Of a DNA stretch of 64,000 nt, positions 17,387 through 26,421 are shown one piece after another. The notes beneath the pieces were generated by a model, which saw only the letters and a list, made by a program, of their open reading frames with translations, made no database searches and had not been told where the DNA came from. A program made the translations under genes and the position numbers. Position 1 is the stretch's first letter. Every line of letters begins with the position of its first letter. Origin of the DNA: JBHICC01 sp046759385 (lineage in GTDB: Bacteria; Pseudomonadota; Gammaproteobacteria; Acidiferrobacterales; SPGG2); the NCBI GenBank assembly GCA_046759385.1, contig JBHICC010000002.1, positions 1-64,000 of the forward strand. The letters run 5' to 3'.

Positions 17387-17592
17387 TGAGGGGGTTTGCT
17401 GAAGTGGGATCCCTACGCACGGCGCAATTAAAGGCACCTGCTATAAGTTTGTCAATGGCCGGGCAAGGCTCAACGGTGGCCCCACGATGGATGTGGTCAT
17501 AGCGTGATACATTTCTCGATACTGAAGGCGTGCACGTACCTTGGGAGCCGGTTTAGAATTCTGCGTCGGCCATCCGAGCCACCAGCCAATAG

Positions 17593-18603
17593 ATGAGTTA
17601 CAAGATTCGCATCGAACCCAGTGGCCGTGAGTTGGTTGCCAAGGACGGTGAACCGATTCTCGAGGCGGCGCTTAGACAAGGCGTTGCATTGCCTTACAGT
17701 TGCCGTAACGGCGCGTGCGGTGCGTGCAAGGGGAAAATCATCGGCGGCACCGTGGATTACGGTGTGTATGAGCGGAAAGCGTTGCCGGATGCGGAGAGGG
17801 CAGTGGGCAAGGCGTTGTTCTGTCAGGCCGTGCCGCGCGAAGACCTCATCGTCGAGACTCGGGAGATCAGTGCCGCCGAAGGTATTGCCATCAAAACGTT
17901 GCCGGCCCGCGTGGTGCGTATGGAACATCTAGCGAGCGATGTTATGGTGCTCTATCTCAAGTTGCCGCAGACGCAGCGGCTACAGTTTCTCGCAGGCCAG
18001 TACATCGATATCCTCTTGCGCGACGGTCACAGGCGCAGCTTTTCATTGGCCAATTCACCGCACGCGGATGAGTTCCTACAGCTTCATGTTCGGCAAGTGC
18101 CAGATGGTGAATTTACCAATCATGTGTTTAGCGCTATGAAAGAGCGGGACTTGCTGAGGTTCCAAGGCCCCTACGGGATCTTCTTCTTACGCGAAAGCTC
18201 GCAGTACCCGATTCTATTTATGGCGGGCGGTACCGGATTTGCGCCGATCAAGAGCATTATCGAACACGCACTTGTCAAAGGCGAGAGGCGGCAGATGCAT
18301 CTTTTTTGGGGTGCTCGACGCGAGCAGGATCTTTATATGCACGAGTTGGCATTATCCTGGGCACGCGACCATGCGCACTTCCACTACACGCCTGTATTGT
18401 CAGAGATAGAGCCCGAAGATCGCTGGGATGGCCGAACCGGATGGGTACACGACGCTTTGCTTGATGATTACCCCGATCTTGGTCTCTACGAGGTCTATGC
18501 GAGCGGCCCCCCTCCGATGATTGAGGCCGGTCAAGCTGCCTTCAACGAACGCGGATTGCCGGACGACCAGTTCTTCTTTGATTCATTCGAGTTCAACCGC
18601 TAG
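17593..18603 (+). CDS. 2Fe-2S ferredoxin / FAD / NAD(P)H oxidoreductase (CDP-6-deoxy-delta-3,4-glucoseen reductase type)
   Basis: A 336-residue three-domain electron-transfer protein. The N-terminal plant-type ferredoxin domain carries CRNGACGAC with a fourth Cys in FCQ (about residue 77). The FAD domain has RRSFSLANSP (about 152-161). The NAD-binding domain has GGTGFAPIKS (about 213-222) and ends in FFDSFEFNR. It resembles AscD/E3-type reductases and phenol hydroxylase or methane monooxygenase reductase components. No deoxysugar or oxygenase partner genes are nearby, so the electron acceptor cannot be named. It is divergent from the ABC operon and convergent with hemY. Confidence 0.85.
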   Translation: MSYKIRIEPSGRELVAKDGEPILEAALRQGVALPYSCRNGACGACKGKIIGGTVDYGVYERKALPDAERAVGKALFCQAVPREDLIVETREISAAEGIAIKTLPARVVRMEHLASDVMVLYLKLPQTQRLQFLAGQYIDILLRDGHRRSFSLANSPHADEFLQLHVRQVPDGEFTNHVFSAMKERDLLRFQGPYGIFFLRESSQYPILFMAGGTGFAPIKSIIEHALVKGERRQMHLFWGARREQDLYMHELALSWARDHAHFHYTPVLSEIEPEDRWDGRTGWVHDALLDDYPDLGLYEVYASGPPPMIEAGQAAFNERGLPDDQFFFDSFEFNR

Positions 18604-19844
18604 CTAGCAGCCTGGCGCGGTTGTGCCAACGTTTTCGTCGTTGCCGCTGGCAATGCGGGCTTTTCGGCAACCAGGGACTCCAGACTACGACGATAGTAGT
18701 CAAGTGCCTTGTCCGATTCGCCGAGCCGCTCCATCAATGCGCCGAGTTCACGATAGACCTGCAAGGTCGGTCGCCGCTTCAGTGAGGTCTCGAGGTAGCT
18801 ACGCGCTTTCCCCCAAAGCTCGTTGCGCAACGAAAGCCGGCCGACGGTAAGCAGCAAGCTTGGGTTATCCGGATGCGATTGCAACCAGTGCTCAGCTGTC
18901 TCCAGCTGTGCCGCTGGGTTGTCGCTACTTACACGCCCAAATAACTCCGCGAGCTCATCGTTCCACTCCCGGCTAATGCTTTCGCGCAACAGTGACTCCG
19001 CCTCACTCATCCGGTTCTGCTCTATCAGGTGGCTACTGTAAATGCCGACCAGCTTCGGGTTGCGACGCAGCGCTTTCGGAACGGCGTGCCAGGCGCGTTT
19101 CAACACCTCGAGCGAACCGGAGGGCAGAGAAAGATGCAACAGCTCGCGGTGTGCCTGAAGCTCCAACGCATCTATGGCCTCGGGGCTGAGGAGCTTGTTC
19201 TTACGTAGCTTCGGAATAAGCTCAGCCACACTCGTCCAATCGCCGAGTGCCAGATAGGTTTTCACCAGCAATCGTAGGACATGGCCATGCTTGGGTTCTT
19301 GCGCGCGCAGCTCGGACAGCGCGGCCAGCGCCTGTTCGTGTTGTTCCGTCCACGAGTACAAGTGTGCTTGCGTCATCGCGATAGCGAGGCTGCCATTTGG
19401 GGCCGCCTTCTGTGCTTCAGAAACAAACTCATCGCGTTTCTCCGTGTCCCCCATCGCCTGACTTGCGCAAGCCGCACCCAGGTAGTTGAGAAGCGGCGTT
19501 TCGCCATACTGCAGTCCGGATAAGAGTTGCGCGCGCGCTCTTGCCCAATCGCCTTCTGCCAACCTGATCAGGCCGCGCATAAGCGCCAGTCGTGCCTTTC
19601 GCGTGTTGCGATCGAGCCGCCAGGTGGCAACGTCTCGCGGGATATTCCAGGTGCGACGCAGCAGGCGCCAAACGATCTGCACTACAATCGCTCCCACGAT
19701 CAGCAGCAACACGAACAATGTCAGCGGCATCTCGATGCTCCAGGGCGTACGCGTGATTAGCACGTAGCCCGGGTCCTCGATCGCAAATAACGTGACAAGC
19801 ACCGAGACGAAAAGGACGAGTAGGATTAGCGCAAGCGTCTTCAC
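18600..19844 (-). CDS. hemY: HemY-type tetratricopeptide membrane protein
   Basis: A 414-residue proteobacterial HemY. Two N-terminal membrane helices (about 5-24 and 40-62) precede a TPR-rich cytoplasmic or periplasmic region of about 330 residues. NTRKARLALMRGLIRLAEGDW is a conserved segment after the second helix. It is a protein of unclear function encoded next to heme genes; it is not the protoporphyrinogen oxidase HemY of Bacillus. Its 3' end overlaps the convergent reductase gene by 4 bases. It follows hemX by 17 bases. Confidence 0.92.
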   Translation of the reverse strand: MKTLALILLVLFVSVLVTLFAIEDPGYVLITRTPWSIEMPLTLFVLLLIVGAIVVQIVWRLLRRTWNIPRDVATWRLDRNTRKARLALMRGLIRLAEGDWARARAQLLSGLQYGETPLLNYLGAACASQAMGDTEKRDEFVSEAQKAAPNGSLAIAMTQAHLYSWTEQHEQALAALSELRAQEPKHGHVLRLLVKTYLALGDWTSVAELIPKLRKNKLLSPEAIDALELQAHRELLHLSLPSGSLEVLKRAWHAVPKALRRNPKLVGIYSSHLIEQNRMSEAESLLRESISREWNDELAELFGRVSSDNPAAQLETAEHWLQSHPDNPSLLLTVGRLSLRNELWGKARSYLETSLKRRPTLQVYRELGALMERLGESDKALDYYRRSLESLVAEKPALPAATTKTLAQPRQAAS

Positions 19845-19861
19845 GAGAATAAATCGTTCGC

Positions 19862-20965
19862 TTAGGAGCCCGCCCGCCCTTCGGTGATAGCGCGCAGCGT
19901 CTCGAGCGATCCTGCTACATCAGGCAGCTCCACAGCGATCTTTGCCTCGAGCAAAGTACTGAGTTCCTGCTGCGCGTTGATAACTGCTTGCGCGTCTGTG
20001 TCGAAGTTATCGTTAATCCACCCCTGTGCGGTTTTGATGTTCTGTGTGTACGTACCTACATTCGCCTCTAATAGAGCCAGTTGTGCCCCGTAGAGCATAA
20101 GGCGAAGATTCTCGCGGAGAAAATAATCGTGCTCTGGAGCAAGCAACGGACGCTGCACGTCTGTAATACGCCGTATACGCACCAGACCGAGAACGTCTTG
20201 CCACATCTGTTGCAACACTGTCCACACGCTTGACACCGTATCCGTGGTCTCACTCGTCTGCGTGGATGGGGGTGGTGGGCGGAAACGATCCTCTACATTC
20301 AGCGGGAGATTATCGATGCTGTTCGCGAGGCTGCCGAGTTTAAGCGCAATGCCCGATACGTCAGCGCGTTCAAGTGACTGCAGTTGCGTGATCTCTGCAG
20401 CAATCTGTTCTCTAACGGGAAGCAGGCGCGGCTCGGCCAGTTGCTGCAGCCGCTGATCGGCAGTGCGTAGCGCCTCGGCGGCAGTGTCGGGATCGTGCGC
20501 GAGTCGTAAGCGATAATTGGCGATCAGCAACAACTGCTCGATTTCCGCCAGCACCCAGTCCGTGCGGTTTCTACCAAGCTCGTTACTGACCTTATCAACC
20601 GACTTGCCTAGGGTATCTTGAATTTGCTTAATGCTGCTAAGTTGTTCTTCAAGGGCCTGTAACTGCTTTGCGACTTGGTTTTCTTGCGTTGTTAACTGTT
20701 GGGCGTCGTCGTCGAGTCGTTTAAGCGTGCCGAGGACGTTCGCGTTAAACGGCTCCTGTTTTTGGTAGTAGAAATAGCCGCCATAGCCTGTTAGTCCCAG
20801 TGCGATTAATGATAGGACCAACGCGAGTCCGGACCAGATTGCCGTAGCGCGCGTTTTCGCGGTCGTTTTCTTAGTCCGGCTCTTGGTGCGCTTCGGCGGG
20901 GTAGTCTTACGTCTGGAGGCGATTTCCTTCGAATTTGCCGCCTGTTCTTGGTTTTTCTCGTCCAT
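19862..20965 (-). CDS. hemX: HemX-family membrane protein
   Basis: A 367-residue protein. A lysine/arginine-rich N-terminal tail of about 45 residues is followed by a single membrane helix (about 46-66), a coiled-coil region (about 80-125), and a conserved C-terminal domain with WVLAEIEQLLLIANYRL and EHDYFLRENLRLMLYGAQL. It is annotated as an uroporphyrinogen-III C-methyltransferase-like protein in many genomes because of an old misassignment; no SAM-binding motif is visible here. It is third in the hemC-hemD-hemX-hemY string. Confidence 0.9.
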   Translation of the reverse strand: MDEKNQEQAANSKEIASRRKTTPPKRTKSRTKKTTAKTRATAIWSGLALVLSLIALGLTGYGGYFYYQKQEPFNANVLGTLKRLDDDAQQLTTQENQVAKQLQALEEQLSSIKQIQDTLGKSVDKVSNELGRNRTDWVLAEIEQLLLIANYRLRLAHDPDTAAEALRTADQRLQQLAEPRLLPVREQIAAEITQLQSLERADVSGIALKLGSLANSIDNLPLNVEDRFRPPPPSTQTSETTDTVSSVWTVLQQMWQDVLGLVRIRRITDVQRPLLAPEHDYFLRENLRLMLYGAQLALLEANVGTYTQNIKTAQGWINDNFDTDAQAVINAQQELSTLLEAKIAVELPDVAGSLETLRAITEGRAGS

Positions 20966-21000
20966 TTAGCTTGCCGGCCGTGTGCGAGATGGGGGTCCGA

Positions 21001-21783
21001 TTATAGGGGATTTTGCGATGTGCGCCACGCCTTGATGGCTTTCACGATGGCTCCATCGCTAGCCTGTTCGGCAACACGGATATGTGCAAATCCCATGCTA
21101 CGAGCCGCGTGCGCGACACGTTGGCTAATCACCACCAGTGGCAACCGGTGCAGAATCGCTCTTCCCGAATCAACTGTAAGAGCAAGCAAATTTCGCAGTG
21201 CTTCCACGCTCGTCGCAGTGACGATGTCGATCTCGCCCGTACGCAGTAACGGCGTGATATCTATTCTTGGTATCGCACGTCGGTAACATTCGGCGTATTC
21301 GATACGTGCGCCTCGCGTAGCGAGCGTTTCACCGAGCAATTCACGTCCACCGACGCCCCGGAAAATTACTATCTCTTTCCCGGCAACTTCTGTGAGTTCT
21401 GGACACGCGAGCAATCCCTCACTACTGAAGTTCTGGTCGGGAACAATCGACGGCTCCAAGCCGAGGCGTTGAAGCTCACGCGCCGAGGCAGCGCCTACGC
21501 AAGCCACGGTCAGGTTCTCGGGCCACTGTGATCGGTTTTTCTTGAGTGCACCGATGCCTTTCGTCGCCGCATTAGCACTGACGAATATCGCGATGTTGAA
21601 CTTATCGAGACGATTGATCACCGATTGCAGAGCCTGCATATCGTCCGGGTCGAGGATCTCCACCGTTGGTACGCGAACCGCCTCGCCCCTCTCGGCCTCG
21701 ATCATCGAGCTTAAGCTCTCGGCCTGGTGGACCGGGCGCGTGACCAGCACCCGTACGTCAGCGAGCGCACCTTCAGTTTGCAC
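21001..21783 (-). CDS. hemD: Uroporphyrinogen-III synthase
   Basis: About 260 residues of HemD. The protein starts with the typical VRVLVTRPVHQAESL segment and has the two-lobed layout of the family, with FVSANAATKGIGAL, TVACVGAASAREL and IVTATSVEALRNLL. It cyclises hydroxymethylbilane to uroporphyrinogen III. A GTG at 21783 overlapping hemC by 11 bases is the preferred start. An upstream ATG at 21828 would overlap hemC by 56 bases and add unconserved residues. Sequence conservation in this family is low, so context with hemC supports the call. Confidence 0.9.
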   Translation of the reverse strand: MQTEGALADVRVLVTRPVHQAESLSSMIEAERGEAVRVPTVEILDPDDMQALQSVINRLDKFNIAIFVSANAATKGIGALKKNRSQWPENLTVACVGAASARELQRLGLEPSIVPDQNFSSEGLLACPELTEVAGKEIVIFRGVGGRELLGETLATRGARIEYAECYRRAIPRIDITPLLRTGEIDIVTATSVEALRNLLALTVDSGRAILHRLPLVVISQRVAHAARSMGFAHIRVAEQASDGAIVKAIKAWRTSQNPL

Positions 21784-22711
21784 CGTGCAGCTGTCCGTAC
21801 ACGTGGTCGAGAATCTGTTTGGCGCCACGCCCTAACAAATCTGCGGCCAGTTGCGTGCCAAGCGCAACAGCCTGGTTTGCAGGCCCTCGTATTTCACCTC
21901 GAATCACATCGTGCCCATCGGGATAGCCGACCAGCGCACGTACGTGCATGCGCTCACCGGTCGTCTGGGCGTAACCAGCAATCGGTACGTGACAGCCGCC
22001 CTCAAGACGCTCGTTCACAGCGCGTTCGGCGTGGACGCACTGCCGCGTTGCATGGTGGTCGAGCTTTGCAAGCAAGCGATTGGCCTCATGATCAGCCCGG
22101 CATTCCACCCCGATCGCGCCCTGTCCGACCGCCGGTAGTATCTGCTCTGGCTCGATGTATGCGCGGATACGTTGCTCGAATCCAAGCCGCTTTAAACCGG
22201 CGACAGCAAGCAGGATCGCATCGAAATTACCGGCATCGAGTTTGCGCAAGCGCGTGTCGACGTTTCCCCGAAGATTGATGACCGTCAGCTCGGGAAAGAC
22301 GGCACGCAGCTGGCATTTTCGCCGGAGGCTTGATGTGCCGACCCGCGCGCCTGAGGGAAGCGCTGTAAGGTTCTCGTGTCGTGTGGACACAAACGCGTCA
22401 CGCGCATCCTCGCGCTCGCACACGGCGGCGATATGTAGTTCCTTAGGCAGGTCCACGGTCATGTCCTTCATCGAATGTACGGCTAGATCGGCGCGCCCAT
22501 CTAGCAACGCCTGCTCGAGTTCTTTGATAAAAAGCCCCTTGCCACCAGCAAGTGCGAGCGGGGTATCGAGTATTTTGTCGCCCTCGGTCGTCAATTTAAC
22601 CAACTCGATGTCCAGGCTGGGGTCGTGTTTCAGCAGTCGGGCGCGCACGTAGTTGGCTTGCCACAGCGCCAACTTACTCTTGCGGGTCGCGATGCGGAGG
22701 GTTATGGCCAC
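21773..22711 (-). CDS. hemC: Porphobilinogen deaminase (hydroxymethylbilane synthase)
   Basis: A 312-residue HemC. A GTG start at 22711 gives VAITLRIATRKSKLALWQA, the canonical N-terminus; the upstream in-frame ATG at 22828 would add 39 unconserved residues. Hallmarks are VHSMKDMTVDLP, GTSSLRRKCQL, LRGNVDTRLRKLD, and the dipyrromethane cofactor cysteine in LEGGCHVPIAGYA. It condenses four porphobilinogens to hydroxymethylbilane in heme and siroheme synthesis. It lies between the LytTR response-regulator gene and hemD, the same order as in Pseudomonas. Confidence 0.96.
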   Translation of the reverse strand: MAITLRIATRKSKLALWQANYVRARLLKHDPSLDIELVKLTTEGDKILDTPLALAGGKGLFIKELEQALLDGRADLAVHSMKDMTVDLPKELHIAAVCEREDARDAFVSTRHENLTALPSGARVGTSSLRRKCQLRAVFPELTVINLRGNVDTRLRKLDAGNFDAILLAVAGLKRLGFEQRIRAYIEPEQILPAVGQGAIGVECRADHEANRLLAKLDHHATRQCVHAERAVNERLEGGCHVPIAGYAQTTGERMHVRALVGYPDGHDVIRGEIRGPANQAVALGTQLAADLLGRGAKQILDHVYGQLHGAN

Positions 22712-22835
22712 AGTCAGTGTTTTCAAGCAGGGCGTGGAATGCCTAGCGTCACTTATCCGCGGGAGAATGACAAGCGCGGCGCGCTTGATTAGAAAGCAGG
22801 GTGAGCAAAGCGCGCGTGGAGCGCGCACATGTTAT

Positions 22836-23579
22836 CTAGTGCATTGGGCGGTTCCTTGCCCAGCGTCGCACCGCGGCCGCATGGCGCCGGCTGACATCGA
22901 GTCGCCTGTCGATATCCTTCAGGGTCACTTGCCACGTGCCGGACGGACTTTTCTCGATCCCTTTGATATGCGAGGTCGACACCAAAGCGTTGCGGTGGAT
23001 ACGTATAAACTTTTCAGCGAATTCGCGCTCCAGATTTACTAGCGAGTCTTCGATCAGGTGTTCTTCCGCCGCTGTTCTTACCGCCACATATTTGCTGTCG
23101 GCAAGAAAATAGACGATCTCCGGCACCGGTACTAGGCGAATGTTGCCACGCAGGTGAACGCTGATATGTGTGCGCGACGGCGGCTCCGGTCGCGCTTGAC
23201 TAAGCTCTTGGATTTGCTGAGCTGTTAGCTTGCGCGCCTTGCCAAGTGCATTTGCCAACCGGTCTTTTCTGATCGGTTTGAGCAAGTAATCCACCGCATT
23301 GACCTCAAACGCGTCAAGCGCGTGCTGATCGTACGCCGTCGTGAAGATGACACTGGGTGGGGTGTCCATCCCCAGCAGATGCATAGCGGCCTCGAGGCCA
23401 TCCATGCCTGGCATGCGGATATCCATCAACAGGACGTCCGGGTTAAGTGCGCCCGTCTTCTCTACCGCCTCGTTGCCGTTCATCGCTTCGCCAATAACAT
23501 CATAGCCGCCGATGTCGGACAGCAGCTCGCGCAATCGGTCGCGAGCGAGCTTCTCGTCGTCTACTATTAATACTCTCAC
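22836..23579 (-). CDS. LytTR-family response regulator (AlgR-like)
   Basis: A 247-residue regulator. The receiver domain has the acidic pair at DDE (7-9), the phospho-acceptor Asp53 in LLMDIRMPGMDG, and Lys in LLKPIRKDRL. The C-terminal LytTR DNA-binding domain (about 140-240) contains IVYFLADSKYVAV and FIRIHRNALVS. It is orthologous by position to Pseudomonas AlgR, which controls alginate, type IV pili and virulence. The true targets here are unknown. Its start overlaps the end of the downstream-positioned kinase gene by 4 bases, so both are translated from one mRNA. Confidence 0.92.
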   Translation of the reverse strand: MRVLIVDDEKLARDRLRELLSDIGGYDVIGEAMNGNEAVEKTGALNPDVLLMDIRMPGMDGLEAAMHLLGMDTPPSVIFTTAYDQHALDAFEVNAVDYLLKPIRKDRLANALGKARKLTAQQIQELSQARPEPPSRTHISVHLRGNIRLVPVPEIVYFLADSKYVAVRTAAEEHLIEDSLVNLEREFAEKFIRIHRNALVSTSHIKGIEKSPSGTWQVTLKDIDRRLDVSRRHAAAVRRWARNRPMH

Positions 23580-24712
23580 GTCTGCTCCCTGCGGGTCGGT
23601 AATACTACTGTAACTACAAACTCCGATCCTTCCTTCCCGAACTCGAGACTTGCCGCATCACCATAATGGCTACGAAGACGCAGCCGGATATCTTCGAGCG
23701 ACATGCCGTAGCTGTCCTCCGCTTTGCTCGCCTTCGTCTGCGGCAGCGGGTTCACAATCTTAATATAGATCTTGTCTCCCTGTTCCCAAAGGCGGACCGT
23801 GATAACCCCCCCGGTGGCAAGCGGCTCGATGCCATGACGAATAGCGTTTTCCAGCAGCGGTTGTAATGTCAATACGGGCATCACTGCCTTGCGCGGAAAT
23901 TTACCGATATCCCAGTTCACGCGCAGCCGGTTATCGAGCCGCAGTTCCTCGAAAGACAGGTACTTGTGTGCGAGTTCGACTTCGTTTTTCACCGGTACCA
24001 ATGTCTCTTCCTGACTCAACATCATGCGGAAAAGATCAGCCATATCCTCGATCGCCGCCTCGGCCTTGGCGGGGTCGCCTCGGATCAGGCTGGCAATGAT
24101 GTTCATGCTGCTGAAGACAAAATGCGGGCGGATGCGCGATAACATCGCCTGCATGCGTGTGCGTTCCTCTGAAAGCGCTGCCTGTTTGAGTTCATGTTTC
24201 GCCATAAAGAAGCGCAGCAGTAACGCGTAGACAAAGGCGCTGATGGTAATAGCGACGATGTGCAAGTGGCCATACCATTCCGGTCGTGCTGACGGGATTT
24301 CGCCGGTAAACCACAATAACCAGATCGTACACTCGGTCACGAGTAAGGTAGTGAACAACAACAGGGCGTACGCGGCGCCCAGCGCGTGCAGTCGCGGGAG
24401 TCTATTAAGGTATGGACCTGTCAGGCACAGCACCGCTGTCCCGCCCAATGCTACCCATTGCACGAAGATCGATATCAATAACAGGTTTTGCATTATGTAC
24501 GGCGAGATGATGTAGCGCGGTATAACTAGGGTGATAACAATAGCGAGCATTTCCGCGATGATCGCGACGTTGAAGACAATCCAACCCGTGCAAAAGTTAG
24601 GGAGGAATTGGCTGTCGTCAGTGGCGACACGCTCATCGTCTACGTTCCCGTCTAAGCGGCGGGCTGTGTTCCTAATCCAGTCTTGAAGCACGCTCTTGTT
24701 TGAGAGCTCCAT
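23576..24712 (-). CDS. LytS/AlgZ-type sensor histidine kinase, second copy (diverged motifs)
   Basis: A 378-residue membrane kinase of the His_kinase/HATPase type used by LytS and AlgZ. Four hydrophobic helices (about 45-170) are followed by the H-box RPHFVFSSMN with His197, and the N-box LLENAIRHG. Compared with the family pattern RPHFLFNSLN, the conserved Asn is Ser201. The G-box region reads DSYGMSLEDIRLRL, with Asp replacing the usual Asn of NIR. It overlaps the response-regulator gene by 4 bases and follows a paralogue by one base. It may be a weak kinase or a partner subunit of the neighbouring kinase. Confidence 0.88.
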   Translation of the reverse strand: MELSNKSVLQDWIRNTARRLDGNVDDERVATDDSQFLPNFCTGWIVFNVAIIAEMLAIVITLVIPRYIISPYIMQNLLLISIFVQWVALGGTAVLCLTGPYLNRLPRLHALGAAYALLLFTTLLVTECTIWLLWFTGEIPSARPEWYGHLHIVAITISAFVYALLLRFFMAKHELKQAALSEERTRMQAMLSRIRPHFVFSSMNIIASLIRGDPAKAEAAIEDMADLFRMMLSQEETLVPVKNEVELAHKYLSFEELRLDNRLRVNWDIGKFPRKAVMPVLTLQPLLENAIRHGIEPLATGGVITVRLWEQGDKIYIKIVNPLPQTKASKAEDSYGMSLEDIRLRLRSHYGDAASLEFGKEGSEFVVTVVLPTRREQT

Positions 24713-24713
24713 G

Positions 24714-25799
24714 TCAGCCTCTGACGATAGGCATGGCGAGCTTCACATGATACTGACCGCCTTGCTCGAATGCCTGCATGGTTGCGCTATCGCCGAACTG
24801 TGTGGACAAGCGCTGTCGTATATTATCCTGGGCAATCTTGTTGCCTTGACCATGAGAGGCATTGCGCACGTCCGGCAGCGGGTTGCTGATCAGAACGTTC
24901 AACGTTTCGCCCTCGGCCCAAAGCTCGACCCGCACGGTACCGCCCGCGAATCGCGGCTCGATACCGTGGTAGATAGCGTTCTCCAGCAAGGGCTGCAAGG
25001 TCAGGGCTGGGATCATGGCGTAGCGTGGCACGTTGCTCACGTGCCACTTCACCTTGAGTCGGTCACCGAGGCGCATCTTCTCGATTTCCAGGTACTGGCG
25101 CGAGATCTCCCGCTCCGCTGAAATCGGTACCAGTTTTCGCGCGTCAGCTAGCAACACCCGAAACAGGTCGGCGAGATCTTGCAAGACGGATTCTGCCTTT
25201 GGGGGGTCACTACGAGTCAGGCTGGCGACAGAGTTCAGGCTGTTAAAAAGAAAATGCGGCCGGATGCGGGACTGCAAAGCCTGCAGCTTTGCTTCCTGTT
25301 GCGCTTTCGCGTCGGTCTCGGCGCGGTGCTGCAGGAAGAGGTAACGCAAGCCAGGGATGCCGATCAGTGCGGCGATAATAAGGCTGCGTATCAATAGCGA
25401 CTCGCGCCACGGTGGCCAGCGCTCCGAGATCAGACCAAAATCAAATGCCGCAAAAATGACGAGTTCCGTAGCGAACGCAGTGGCGCACAGCAACAGGACA
25501 AATACAATCGGCGCCGCCGTTAGCGCTGACATCCGGCGGATCAGCGGCGAAGACAGTTTCAAAGCCACGAACACACAGAAAGAGACAAACAGCGCAAACG
25601 CCGACAGCATATACAGCTCTTGCCAAAAACTATCGTCAAAGCCCAGATGGCGCCCAAGCGTGATGATGATCGCGATCAGCTCGGCAAGCAGGACCAAGCG
25701 TAGAGCGATGCCAAAGGAACCGAAGTCGGGCAGAAAATTGCGGTCCTGGGCCGGCGCTTTAGCCACGGCGCGACTCGCTCGTGTAATCAACGGCGGCAT
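24714..25799 (-). CDS. LytS/AlgZ-type sensor histidine kinase, first copy
   Basis: A 361-residue membrane kinase. Four helices (about 30-158) precede a canonical H-box RPHFLFNSLN with His182, the N-box LLENAIYHG with Asn274, and an NIRQRL segment in the ATP-lid region. It is the promoter-proximal gene of a kinase-kinase-regulator set and is divergent from argH, the position of algZ/fimS in Pseudomonas. The ligand is unknown because the sensor part is only membrane helices and short loops. It is paralogous to the next gene along its whole length. Confidence 0.9.
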   Translation of the reverse strand: MPPLITRASRAVAKAPAQDRNFLPDFGSFGIALRLVLLAELIAIIITLGRHLGFDDSFWQELYMLSAFALFVSFCVFVALKLSSPLIRRMSALTAAPIVFVLLLCATAFATELVIFAAFDFGLISERWPPWRESLLIRSLIIAALIGIPGLRYLFLQHRAETDAKAQQEAKLQALQSRIRPHFLFNSLNSVASLTRSDPPKAESVLQDLADLFRVLLADARKLVPISAEREISRQYLEIEKMRLGDRLKVKWHVSNVPRYAMIPALTLQPLLENAIYHGIEPRFAGGTVRVELWAEGETLNVLISNPLPDVRNASHGQGNKIAQDNIRQRLSTQFGDSATMQAFEQGGQYHVKLAMPIVRG

Positions 25800-26125
25800 G
25801 ATCCCTCTTTGTTCCCTGGACGGCGTAGGCGTTGGCGGCGCGATTGCCGAATGTGAGGCAACGGAAAGGTGACCGGATGATTGTGACGCAAAGCTCCGTG
25901 CGTTCGCAAGATGAAGAATCCCGTAAACCTAAGCTGATTGAGGCGCTAAGCTGACCGTAGTTAGCGGCCTTGGGCCCTCCACGGCCACGAACCCCAGTCG
26001 CAGTGCACAAGTGAGAACCCCTCGATAATAATAGACGAGTGATAGCCAGGGGTTATCGACCCCGAGGATCGGAGAAAAAGCTGCCCTTTTTCGCACCCCT
26101 GGGTATACTGTGAAATTGCGGGAGA

Positions 26126-26153
26126 ATAAAAAACCCCCCACGTGTGGGGGGTT
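26126..26153 (-). terminator. Rho-independent terminator, leftward
   Basis: CCCCCCA (26134-26140), loop CGTG, TGGGGGG (26145-26151), extended by AA/TT. On the minus strand the stem is followed by TTTTTTATT. On the plus strand no T-run follows, so it stops leftward transcription coming from the argH side, 330 bases before the kinase gene. Confidence 0.8.
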
Positions 26154-26352
26154 CAAAGGCCTGGTCCGGTATTCGGGGTGGGGGTGCACAAAAGGACAAA
26201 CCGAACCAGGTAGGATAAAAATACCCCGGTAGCAGAATCGCAACAACGCGTCCGGGGTCAGTTACCGACAGCCGGGGCGCCGTTGCGGATGGGCGGCGCC
26301 CGCAACCACCGGCTCACATCCGAGCGGGCGTTCCCCTATCTGAGGCCTGGTC
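26126..26352 (-). ncRNA. Candidate structured RNA or attenuator leader
   Basis: Upstream of the leftward terminator there are successive complementary pairs: CCTGGTCCGG (26160-26169) with CCGAACCAGG (26201-26210), ACCCCGG (26223-26229) with CCGGGGT (26252-26258), and GTTGCGG with CCGCAAC around 26283-26304 inside a GCCGG/CCGGC pair. A short duplicate GGCCTGGTC occurs at both ends of the segment. The 5' end is a guess. The signatures of tmRNA, RNase P RNA and SRP RNA were not found. It could be an independent small RNA or a leader controlling the kinase operon. Confidence 0.4.
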
Positions 26353-26421
26353 ACATTAGGGTTGGCGAGGTCAAGGGGATATCCGAGCGCGTAATCGATC
26401 ATTAAAACCCTTAGTTAAGCC

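Larger units (their letters stand above)
25800..26421. other. Gene-free 622-base divergent region between kinase gene and argH
   Basis: No convincing reading frame is visible. The left part (25870-26120) contains short GC-rich dyads such as GGGG-TTATCGA-CCCC near 26052. The right part contains a strong minus-strand terminator and a run of nested inverted repeats from 26160 to about 26350, described separately. The region must also hold the promoters of argH and of the kinase operon, but no convincing -35/-10 pair could be chosen. Confidence 0.5.

Noticed and set aside
19862..20965. Assignment of HemX as a uroporphyrinogen-III methyltransferase
   Set aside because: No SAM-binding motif is visible; the protein is a single-pass membrane protein with a coiled coil.
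21727..22278. A plus-strand frame of 183 codons across hemD and hemC
   Set aside because: It is antisense to two well-conserved heme genes and has a low-complexity, arginine-rich translation.
26126..26352. Assignment of the structured segment to tmRNA, RNase P RNA, SRP RNA or 6S RNA
   Set aside because: The diagnostic sequences of tmRNA, RNase P and SRP RNA are absent, and the multi-hairpin layout does not resemble a single long 6S hairpin.
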